From Verrucomicrobiota bacterium (GTDB taxonomy: Bacteria; Verrucomicrobiota; Verrucomicrobiia; Opitutales; UBA2995): a stretch of DNA of 6,016 nt. A model generated the notes under the pieces. That model had not been told where the DNA came from and did not search any database. It saw nothing but the letters and a program-made list of their open reading frames with translations. Below, one piece after another: positions 1 through 6,016 of this stretch (its first letter is position 1; each line of letters starts with the position of its first letter). Location of the stretch: the NCBI GenBank assembly GCA_027297085.1, contig JAPUIL010000229.1, forward strand, positions 1 to 6,016. The letters run 5' to 3'. A program made the translations under genes and the position numbers.

Positions 1-1
1 G

Positions 2-1291
2 AAACCGTCCCTCCTCGTTCTCCCCGCCTCGTTGCTGGCGAACTGGAAAGCCGAACTCACCCGTTTTGCGCCCAGTCTAAGCACCTGCTTCGTCCATCCG
101 TCGGAAACAGACAAATCAACCCTGGCCGCCATAGCGAAAGACCCTGACAAGGCATTCCCGGCAATCGATATCGTGCTCACCAGTTACGGCATGCTGCTTC
201 GCCAACCATGGCTGCTCGATCTGGAATGGCAGATCGTCATTCTCGACGAGGCACAAGCCATCAAAAACCCAGGCTCCCGTCAGACCAAAGCGGTCAAACA
301 ACTCAAGGCGAACTCCCGCATCGCACTCTCGGGCACGCCCATCGAGAACCGTCTCTCGGATCTCTGGTCGCTCTTTGATTTTCTCTCCCCCGGACTGCTC
401 GGCACGGTGAACAAGTTCAAACAATTCGTCAAAGGCCTGGAAAAACGCGATCACGACCAATACGCGCCGCTGAGAAAACTCGTTGCCCCCTACATACTCC
501 GCCGCCTGAAAACGGATAAATCCATCATCACGGACCTTCCCGATAAAACCGAGATCAAGGCCTATTGCGGACTGACAAAAAAGCAGGCCGCCCTCTATGC
601 CAAATCCGTAGAAGAACTCGCGGAAGCGCTCGAAGAACTCGACGGCATCCAGCGACGCGGACTCGTGCTCGCATTCCTGATGCGCTTCAAACAAATCTGC
701 AACCACCCCAGCCAATTCCTCGGCGATGGAGATTACGCCGACAGCGACAGTGGTAAAATAGCCCGGCTGCAAAGTATTTGTGAGGAAATCGCATCGCGTC
801 AGGAGAAAGTGCTCGTCTTCACCCAGTTCCGCGAAATGACCGAAGCTCTCGCCCTTGCACTAGCCGGGATCTTCGGGCGCGAAGGCATCATCCTCCACGG
901 AGGGACACCGGTAAAACAACGCCAGAAGCTCGTCAAAGCCTTCCAGCGGGAAGACGGTCCGCCATTCTTCATCCTCTCCCTCAAAGCCGGCGGCACAGGG
1001 CTCAACCTGACCGCTGCCTCGCATGTGGTTCATTTTGACCGCTGGTGGAATCCTGCGGTAGAAAACCAGGCCACCGACCGCGCCTTTCGCATCGGGCAGC
1101 ACCGCAATGTGGTGGTGCACAAATTTATCTGCCGTGGCACCATCGAAGAAAAAATCGACAGCTTGCTCGAAGAAAAAGCCGGCATGGCAGAAGATATTTT
1201 CAAGGACGGCGCACAATCCATGTTGACCGAAATGAGCAACGATGAACTACTCAGCGCCGTAGCCTTGAATATCGATCAAACTCAATTCTAA
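2..1291 (+). CDS. SNF2/Rad54-family helicase-like ATPase, C-terminal 429 residues (5' truncated by window edge)
   Basis: This is the C-terminal portion of a superfamily 2 SNF2-type ATPase, a DNA translocase that uses ATP to remodel protein-DNA complexes. The reading frame is open from base 2, so the true start and the Walker A motif lie upstream. Visible in order are motif Ia (VLPASLLANW, 20-49), the TSYG element (179-190), the motif II DEAQ box (245-256) and motif III SGTP (329-340). Next come the SNF2-typical RRLK (500-511) and LPDKTE linker. The helicase C domain holds LHGGTP, GGTGLNL (989-1009) and the motif VI arginine-finger region QATDRAFRIGQ (1067-1099). All motifs visible in this part look intact, so an active ATPase is likely if the missing part is normal. 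The next gene encodes a SWIM protein 18 bases downstream. SNF2 plus SWIM is a known bacterial pairing (Bacillus YwqA/YwqB type). The exact cellular role of these bacterial proteins is poorly defined. Family assignment is firm; function in this organism is inferred. Confidence 0.96.
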   Translation, partial: KPSLLVLPASLLANWKAELTRFAPSLSTCFVHPSETDKSTLAAIAKDPDKAFPAIDIVLTSYGMLLRQPWLLDLEWQIVILDEAQAIKNPGSRQTKAVKQLKANSRIALSGTPIENRLSDLWSLFDFLSPGLLGTVNKFKQFVKGLEKRDHDQYAPLRKLVAPYILRRLKTDKSIITDLPDKTEIKAYCGLTKKQAALYAKSVEELAEALEELDGIQRRGLVLAFLMRFKQICNHPSQFLGDGDYADSDSGKIARLQSICEEIASRQEKVLVFTQFREMTEALALALAGIFGREGIILHGGTPVKQRQKLVKAFQREDGPPFFILSLKAGGTGLNLTAASHVVHFDRWWNPAVENQATDRAFRIGQHRNVVVHKFICRGTIEEKIDSLLEEKAGMAEDIFKDGAQSMLTEMSNDELLSAVALNIDQTQF

Positions 1292-1309
1292 CCAACCAAC
1301 AAACAAACT
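1292..1309 (+). promoter_or_regulatory. G-free, A/C-rich leader with tetranucleotide repeats, no Shine-Dalgarno
   Basis: The 18 bases between the SNF2 stop and the SWIM start read as two CCAA units, two CAAA units, then CT. They contain no G and one T, so they cannot pair with the anti-Shine-Dalgarno sequence and should be unstructured. A GGAGA run lies just inside the next gene, downstream of its ATG. Initiation is probably by the leader-independent or A-rich mode known from Bacteroidota and related groups, or by coupling to translation of the SNF2 gene. Confidence 0.5.
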
Positions 1310-2386
1310 ATGAGAGGAGATTACTGGTCCCCCTATGTACCTGTGGCCGTGCGTCGTGCGAAAGCCAAAAAGAAGATGCTTCAATTGCAAAAAAAGGGGC
1401 GCAAGATTATGCCCGTGGAAATCGAAGGGAGAAAAATTGCAAAGACCTTCTGGGGAGCCGGGTGGTGCAATCACCTGGAATCCTTTGGCGACTATGCCAA
1501 CCGAATTCCCAGGGGACGCAGCTATGTCCGCAATGGCTCCGTCTGCCACCTCGATATCCACAAAGGGAAAGTCGATGCCATGGTCAGCGGCTCATCGATT
1601 TACAAAATCAACATCCGTATCAAGCCACTGGTTAGCAAAGCGTGGACACAGGTGAAAAAAAAGTGCGCCGGGCAGGTTGGCTCCCTTCTGGAGCTGCTGC
1701 AAGGCAAGCTGTCGGAAAGTGTGATGACTGTAGTCACCGACAAAAAAACCGGACTTTTCCCCTCGCCTCGGGAAATTGATTTCGACTGTAACTGCCCCGA
1801 TTACGCCGTTATGTGCAAACATGTCGCCGCCGTTCTTTACGGAGTGGGTGCGAGGCTGGACACGCAGCCGGAACTACTTTTCAAATTGCGCGGAGTCGAT
1901 CATCAGGAGCTCATCAGCGTGGATGCAGGCATAGCCACCGCGGGTAACACCCGAGGCAAAGGCAGACGCATCGCGGATGACTCTCTGGCCGATGTGTTTG
2001 GTATTGAGCTGTCAGAAATCACGCCTAAAGCCAAACGTCCCACCCAGAAAAAAGTGGCAAAGAAAAGGGTCAAACCAGCCGCTAAAAAACTCCCCAAGCG
2101 TAGCGCAAAAACGGCGAAGAAAAAGACTTCCGCCAGAAAGAAGTCCAGCGCACGCGCTAAGAAAGCCGACCTGGAACTCACCGCCAAATCGGTCACTGCC
2201 CTGCGGAAAAAATTCGGCATGTCACCGATTGAGTTCGCACTCCTCGTCGGTGTAAGCACCCTTTCCATAACCAATTGGGAACAAAAAAACGGATTACTCA
2301 ATCTGCGCAAAAGCTCCCGTGAATCCCTGCAAGCCGTGAATCAATTATCCAAACGCGCCGCTTGGGAAGAGTTGACTGACATTTAA
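1310..2386 (+). CDS. SWIM zinc-finger protein with histone-H1-like basic segment and C-terminal XRE-like helix-turn-helix
   Basis: The 358-residue protein has three visible parts. Residues 1 to about 230 form the SWIM-family body, with the conserved FWGAGWC element and a SWIM zinc site made by C160, C162, C169 and H171 (CxC, six residues, CxH). SWIM domains bind DNA or protein and often accompany SNF2 ATPases. Residues 238-286 form a disordered basic segment with 23 Lys/Arg in 49 positions, rich in Ala, Pro and Ser and with no acidic residue; it resembles bacterial histone-H1-like tails and should bind DNA without sequence preference. Residues 290-345 look like an XRE/Cro-type helix-turn-helix (LRKKFGMSPIEFALLVGVS, then ITNWEQ). 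No signal peptide or membrane segment is seen. The ATG was chosen because the conserved family start follows at once and the gene sits 18 bases after the SNF2 stop. It probably directs or anchors the neighbouring ATPase on DNA; that role is inferred. Confidence 0.9.
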   Translation: MRGDYWSPYVPVAVRRAKAKKKMLQLQKKGRKIMPVEIEGRKIAKTFWGAGWCNHLESFGDYANRIPRGRSYVRNGSVCHLDIHKGKVDAMVSGSSIYKINIRIKPLVSKAWTQVKKKCAGQVGSLLELLQGKLSESVMTVVTDKKTGLFPSPREIDFDCNCPDYAVMCKHVAAVLYGVGARLDTQPELLFKLRGVDHQELISVDAGIATAGNTRGKGRRIADDSLADVFGIELSEITPKAKRPTQKKVAKKRVKPAAKKLPKRSAKTAKKKTSARKKSSARAKKADLELTAKSVTALRKKFGMSPIEFALLVGVSTLSITNWEQKNGLLNLRKSSRESLQAVNQLSKRAAWEELTDI

Positions 2387-2394
2387 TCAGTTAA
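2372..2394 (+). other. Weak hairpin over the SWIM gene stop codon
   Basis: TTGACTGA (2372-2379) can pair with TCAGTTAA (2387-2394) around a seven-base loop, giving eight pairs including one G-U. The stop codon lies in the loop. It is AT-rich and not followed by a U run, so it is not a convincing intrinsic terminator. It may be a chance structure or a processing or decay barrier at the module boundary. Confidence 0.2.
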
Positions 2395-2508
2395 ATTGAC
2401 TTACTGAACAATTTAGGCAACCCAGACTTTTAAGCCGATAAGCACCTGTTCAAACCATCATTCGCGTGACGGCATTGTCTGCCTGTTCCATCACTTCTTT
2501 CCCTTTCA
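2387..2508 (+). other. Intergenic gap between the helicase and sulfatase/transporter modules
   Basis: This is the only stretch of more than 20 bases without a gene. A TTGACT hexamer (2396-2401) resembles a -35 box, but no good -10 box lies 16-18 bases beyond it, so no promoter is called. The last 20 bases are pyrimidine-rich and contain no Shine-Dalgarno sequence before the sulfatase ATG. The promoter of the sulfatase operon should be here if the two modules are transcribed separately. No inverted repeat clear enough to call an operator was seen. Confidence 0.4.
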
Positions 2509-3966
2509 ATGAAAGCATCCAACGTCCTTTTTATCATGTCCGACCAACATGCCCGTCACATCACCGGCTGCTATGGGAACGACCTGATTCGCACCCCGAA
2601 TATCGATGGTATAGCAGAGAGAGGTATTCGTTACTCAGCCGCTTATACGCCCTGCCCTATTTGCGTACCAGCTCGGGCCTGTTTTGCTACAGGCAAGTAT
2701 ACTTGCAACAACGGTTACTGGGATAATGCGCATCCCTACGATGGAAAAGTGCGAGGCTGGGGACATGAGCTTATCGACCTGGGACATCGGGTGGAGTCGA
2801 TCGGCAAACTGCACTACCAGGATGAGAAAAACGAAGACGGGTTTTCCGCGCACCACATTCCACTCAACGTGGTTGACGGCACGGGCGACCCTCAATCGAG
2901 TATTCGGGAAGATATTCCAATGCGCTCAGGGAATCATGAGGCCATTGCTTCAGCCGGACCGGGGGATTCTGGATACCTCGACTACGACCAACAAATCGCG
3001 GACAGGGCGTGCGACTGGCTAAAGAAGGCAGCTGACTTGAAGGATGAAAAACACTGGGTGCTCTTCGTTTCATTTGTTTGTCCCCACCCGCCCTATACGG
3101 CACGGCCCGAACACTTCGACCATTATTACAACAAGGACATCCCGTTTCCTTACCAGGGAGACCAGGCAGACTGGCCCGACCAACCTGCGCTCAACGAATT
3201 GAGACGCGTCCTGGAAATCGACACCCCTTTCACAAAGGAAGAAACGAAACGAATCTCCTCCGCCTACTATGGAACGGTCAACAGCATGGATGACCGTATT
3301 GGTGAAGTCCTCGAGGCTCTTCAGACAACAGGTTTCGGGGACAACACACGCGTCATTTACACCTCCGATCATGGTGAGAGCCTGGGCCAACGGGGTCTCT
3401 ATGGAAAGTTTACCATGCAGGAGGACTCCGCATCGATTCCCTTGGTGATGTCCGGGCCAGATATTCCGGTTGGCACCGTTATCGATACACCCGTAACTTT
3501 AGTGGATTTCCACCCCACTCTTTTGGAAATGACCACGGGTCGAATCGGCGATTGGGATGAACAAAGCGACGGCGTATCTCTTCAGCGAATACAAAATGGC
3601 GAATTCAAAGATCGATCAATCATAAGCGAGTACCATGCCGTGGCATCCAATTATGCCTGGTACATGGTTCGGAAAGATCGTTACAAGTTAATCTACTACC
3701 TGAATTCATCCAACCAACTCTTCGATGTGGTGAATGATCCCATGGAAAGCCACGACTTGGCCAAAGATCCAGCACAAGCCTCTCTTCTACAATCTCTGGA
3801 AGACGAGTTGAGAACTTACCTTGACCCGGAAGCGACGGACCAAAAAGCGAAAGCCAGTCAGGCGGCATTGATCGAATGTTATGGCGGCCGGGAAGCCGTT
3901 TTGAATCGAGGAACTTTTATCAACTCGCCTCCTCCTGGTGAGGAAACGGACTTTGTTCAAGAATAG
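2509..3966 (+). CDS. Cytoplasmic type I sulfatase, choline-sulfatase-like subgroup, substrate unknown
   Basis: This 485-residue enzyme belongs to the formylglycine-dependent (type I) sulfatases of the alkaline phosphatase superfamily, which hydrolyse sulfate esters. The signature CVPAR puts the residue converted to formylglycine at C52 with R56. The expected metal and catalytic residues are present: D12 (MSDQH), K100 and H102 (GKLHY), H193 (PHPPY), D287 and H288 (SDHGE) and K300 (GKF). Their spacing agrees with what I recall of Sinorhizobium choline sulfatase BetC (D14, C54, K102, H104, D296, H297, K309). The first beta strand begins at residue 5, so there is no signal peptide and the enzyme should work in the cytoplasm. 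No tryptophan occurs between residues 104 and 163, where BetC has choline-contacting aromatics, so a different substrate is likely. The start lacks a Shine-Dalgarno sequence but fits the fold exactly. The gene leads an operon with TTT transporter genes. No formylglycine-generating enzyme is in the window. Phosphonate monoester hydrolase activity is an alternative. Confidence 0.93.
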   Translation: MKASNVLFIMSDQHARHITGCYGNDLIRTPNIDGIAERGIRYSAAYTPCPICVPARACFATGKYTCNNGYWDNAHPYDGKVRGWGHELIDLGHRVESIGKLHYQDEKNEDGFSAHHIPLNVVDGTGDPQSSIREDIPMRSGNHEAIASAGPGDSGYLDYDQQIADRACDWLKKAADLKDEKHWVLFVSFVCPHPPYTARPEHFDHYYNKDIPFPYQGDQADWPDQPALNELRRVLEIDTPFTKEETKRISSAYYGTVNSMDDRIGEVLEALQTTGFGDNTRVIYTSDHGESLGQRGLYGKFTMQEDSASIPLVMSGPDIPVGTVIDTPVTLVDFHPTLLEMTTGRIGDWDEQSDGVSLQRIQNGEFKDRSIISEYHAVASNYAWYMVRKDRYKLIYYLNSSNQLFDVVNDPMESHDLAKDPAQASLLQSLEDELRTYLDPEATDQKAKASQAALIECYGGREAVLNRGTFINSPPPGEETDFVQE

Positions 3967-3968
3967 GA

Positions 3969-4949
3969 ATGACACTACCTAAACTTTTTCGGTTGCTTGT
4001 CACGCTCGGTGCATTCGCTTTGTTGATCCTAGCCATCAAGCCGTTCACCGACCACGGCTCGCTGGAAGATTCCTATCCGGGAAAACCGATCAAGATCATC
4101 GTTCCGTTCAAACCCGGTGGAGGAAGTGATCGAATCGCACGCGTACTGGATAATTTTACCAAAGAGGAATTCGGCTCGTCCTTCATCTTTGTGTACAAAC
4201 CCGGTGGAGGCGGCCACCTGGGCCTTCGTTTTCTCGCCAACTCCAAACCCGATGGCTATATGCTGGCGACCTACAATACGCCTGACCTCGTGCTTGGGCA
4301 TATGACCGGCATCGCTAGCTACGAGATCGATGATTTGGTTGTGCTCGGTCAAATCGCTTTCGACGCCAATGTATTCGCCGCCAGCCACGACAGTCCTTTT
4401 TCAGACATGAAAGATTTCCTCGATGAAGCAAGGGAACGCCCGGGAAAACTTCGACTCGGTATTTCTCAACCAAAAGGCGGAAACCACCTTGCCACCCTGG
4501 CCATGATCGACGACCAGGGAGTCGATTTAAGCGTGGTAATCTTCTCCGGTGGCACCGAGCTTGCCAGCGCCGTTCTGGGCAAGCAGGTCGATGCCGGCAT
4601 CGGAGGATTGGCTCCTTTTCTCGGCTCAATGGAACAAACCAAATTCCTCGCCATTTCCGGCGACAAGCGTCTTCAAAAAATTCCGGAAATTACAACCATG
4701 ATCGAACAGGGCATTCCAATGAATTCAGGAACTGGTCGTGTTATGCTGGCACCAGCTGGGTTGGAAGAATTCCAGCTCGATCGACTCAAACGCGGCTTGA
4801 AAAACATTTTCGACAACGAGGACTTTAAGACCGACCTGCGAAAGATCGGCAACGAACCTTCCTGGCTCGACGGAGATCAAGTGAGTGAGTACCTGAATGC
4901 CTTTCAAATCAAAGCACAACTCATCCTGGAAAAGACGGGCTTGAACTAG
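3969..4949 (+). CDS. TTT-family periplasmic solute-binding protein (TctC/Bug type)
   Basis: The 326-residue protein is the extracytoplasmic binding component of a tripartite tricarboxylate transporter, which captures small, usually carboxylated, anions and hands them to the TctAB membrane complex. A hydrophobic N-terminal segment (about residues 9-23, after K5 and R8) should export it across the inner membrane. The mature part starts with the family hallmark around YPGKPIKIIVPFKPGGGSD (residues 36-54), followed by KPGGGGHLG (77-85) and PDGY (94-97), the two glycine loops that hold a ligand carboxylate in Bug proteins. Length is normal for the family. There is no lipobox cysteine, and no good small-x-small signal peptidase site directly follows the hydrophobic stretch, so the protein may stay anchored. 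The ATG is 2 bases after the sulfatase stop; an AGGA lies against it, too close for a standard ribosome site, so translational coupling is likely. Ligand identity cannot be read from the sequence. Confidence 0.93.
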   Translation: MTLPKLFRLLVTLGAFALLILAIKPFTDHGSLEDSYPGKPIKIIVPFKPGGGSDRIARVLDNFTKEEFGSSFIFVYKPGGGGHLGLRFLANSKPDGYMLATYNTPDLVLGHMTGIASYEIDDLVVLGQIAFDANVFAASHDSPFSDMKDFLDEARERPGKLRLGISQPKGGNHLATLAMIDDQGVDLSVVIFSGGTELASAVLGKQVDAGIGGLAPFLGSMEQTKFLAISGDKRLQKIPEITTMIEQGIPMNSGTGRVMLAPAGLEEFQLDRLKRGLKNIFDNEDFKTDLRKIGNEPSWLDGDQVSEYLNAFQIKAQLILEKTGLN

Positions 4950-4952
4950 ACG

Positions 4953-6016
4953 ATGGAATCACTCCTATCAGGCTTTTCTGACATTCTGGACCCACAAACG
5001 CTGTTGGTTATGAGCCTGGCTATTGTGGGCGGCATCGTCGTCGGCACCCTACCCGGTCTCTCCTCCGTCATGGCCATATCGCTCATGCTGCCGATCGCCT
5101 ACGCCTTCGGCCCCGTCACCGGTTTAAGCATGCTGGGAGCCATCTATACAGCCGCTCTCTATGGAGGAGCTAATTCCGCCATCCTCCTCAACACACCTGG
5201 CACACCCTCTTCGCTTCCCACCGCCTTTGATGGTTTTCCACTAACCAAACAGGGAAAAGCAGACCAGGCACTCTACGCCGCCCTGTTTGCTTCGGTCCTG
5301 GGTGGACTCTTCGGCACCGTTGTGCTTATCGCGGCTTTTAAACCCCTGGCCAATCTCTCGCTCATGTTTGGGCCTCCCGAGTTTTTCTGCCTGTCCTGCC
5401 TGGGACTCTGTGCGGTGGCTGCCATATCCGAAGGAAAAGTAATTCGCGGACTACTTAGCGCATGCCTGGGTTTGCTCATCGCTCTCATCGGACAAGATCC
5501 CGTATCAGGGGATGTTCGTTTCACCTTCGGTATCTATCCGCTCATTTCCGGAATAGAAGTCATACCAGCATTGCTGGGGCTTTTCTCGCTTTCGCAGGCC
5601 ATGAACATACTCGAAGCGAAAGGGAGCCATATAGCTCCGTATAAATCCTCGGCCAATTTGTTTGGAAAGCTGGCCAAGAAGTTTCGCCAGTCCTGGTCGA
5701 TTCTCTTGCGCAGTTCGATCGTGGGGAGCATTATCGGTATTCTTCCAGGAGCCGGTGGCGCCATCGCTTCGATCATCGCCTACAACGAAGCCCGGCGAAC
5801 CTCCAAGGACCCTGGCAAATTCGGTAAAGGCGCGGTGGAAGGAGTCATCGCTTCTGAGGCCGCCAACAACGCCCAGGTATCCAGTAGTCTGGTACCGATG
5901 ATGGGCCTGGGGATTCCCGGCAACGTCAACGCCGCGGTAATCATGGGCGCACTCATGTCCTTTGGTATCCAACCTGGCATGGGCCTGCTCGCGAATAGCT
6001 CGGATATCGCCTACGC
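4953..6016 (+). CDS. TTT-family large membrane subunit TctA (3' truncated by window edge)
   Basis: The frame opens at ATG 4953, 3 bases after the TctC stop, and stays open to the right edge, giving 354 codons plus two bases of a protein that usually has about 500 residues. It is the large integral-membrane subunit that forms the transport path and uses an ion gradient. Hydrophobic segments follow one another, starting near residues 17-33. Family motifs are clear: GTLPGLSS (31-38), YGGANSAILLNTPGTP then FDGFP (70-96), GILPGAGG (262-269), SEAANNA (301-307) and GLGIPGN (318-324). The matching LPG motifs at 33 and 264 reflect the internal two-fold repeat of this family. It is co-transcribed with the sulfatase and TctC genes. 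The small four-helix subunit TctB, usually found between or beside these genes, is not encoded between TctC and TctA and would have to lie past the window. No Shine-Dalgarno sequence is seen; coupling to TctC translation is likely. Confidence 0.95.
   Translation, partial: MESLLSGFSDILDPQTLLVMSLAIVGGIVVGTLPGLSSVMAISLMLPIAYAFGPVTGLSMLGAIYTAALYGGANSAILLNTPGTPSSLPTAFDGFPLTKQGKADQALYAALFASVLGGLFGTVVLIAAFKPLANLSLMFGPPEFFCLSCLGLCAVAAISEGKVIRGLLSACLGLLIALIGQDPVSGDVRFTFGIYPLISGIEVIPALLGLFSLSQAMNILEAKGSHIAPYKSSANLFGKLAKKFRQSWSILLRSSIVGSIIGILPGAGGAIASIIAYNEARRTSKDPGKFGKGAVEGVIASEAANNAQVSSSLVPMMGLGIPGNVNAAVIMGALMSFGIQPGMGLLANSSDIAY

Noticed and set aside
116..772. Long open frame of 218 codons on the - strand
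   Set aside because: It lies wholly opposite the conserved SNF2 ATPase domain, its translation shows no recognisable motif, and long antisense frames are common opposite genes with this codon use.
2018..2167. AAR/GCC-rich DNA in the SWIM gene considered as a nucleotide repeat
   Set aside because: The pattern comes from the Lys/Ala-rich coding content; no regular repeat unit could be aligned at the DNA level.
2396..2424. Possible sigma-70 promoter beginning with TTGACT
   Set aside because: The -35-like hexamer has no acceptable -10 box at 16-18 bases spacing; the matching region reads AACCCA.
2466..2726. Small + strand frame overlapping the sulfatase start
   Set aside because: It overlaps the first 200 bases of the sulfatase, including its catalytic signature, in another frame and has no independent support.
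2509..3966. Naming the sulfatase betC
   Set aside because: The catalytic residues fit, but the substrate pocket segment differs, there are no bet genes nearby, and the neighbours encode a TTT transporter.
5505..5972. Open frame of 155 codons on the - strand
   Set aside because: It is antisense to the conserved TctA motifs GILPGAGG and GLGIPGN, and its translation resembles no family.

Overview
The window is almost fully coding on the + strand and falls into two unrelated modules separated by one gap of 122 bases. Composition is moderate in GC. Start codons generally lack Shine-Dalgarno sequences; the first junction has an A/C-rich leader instead. A SNF2/SWIM helicase pair beside a sulfatase gene suggests a Gram-negative environmental bacterium, possibly a marine Verrucomicrobiota (Opitutae-like) lineage. 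This placement is a guess from gene style and leader style, because no rRNA or marker gene is present.

Module 1 (1-2386) is the C-terminal part of a SNF2/Rad54-family DNA-dependent ATPase, cut by the left edge, followed after 18 bases by a SWIM zinc-finger protein. The SWIM protein continues into a lysine-rich, histone-H1-like segment and ends in an XRE-like helix-turn-helix. The two genes probably form one transcription unit whose products act together on DNA or nucleoid-bound protein.

The gap 2387-2508 holds no gene and no convincing promoter. A weak hairpin sits over the preceding stop codon.

Module 2 (2509-6016) is a tightly packed catabolic or uptake operon. It encodes a sulfatase of the choline-sulfatase-like type with no signal peptide, then a tripartite tricarboxylate transporter (TTT) solute-binding protein (TctC type), then the large TctA-type membrane subunit, which runs off the right edge. 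Intergenic distances are 2 and 3 bases. No small TctB subunit lies between TctC and TctA. The simplest reading is that the transporter brings a small anionic organosulfate into the cell and the cytoplasmic sulfatase releases sulfate from it. The substrate is not known. The sulfatase keeps the BetC-type catalytic residues but lacks tryptophans in the segment where, from memory, BetC holds choline, so choline-O-sulfate is not the obvious substrate.

No tRNA, rRNA, CRISPR array, insertion sequence or attachment site was seen.
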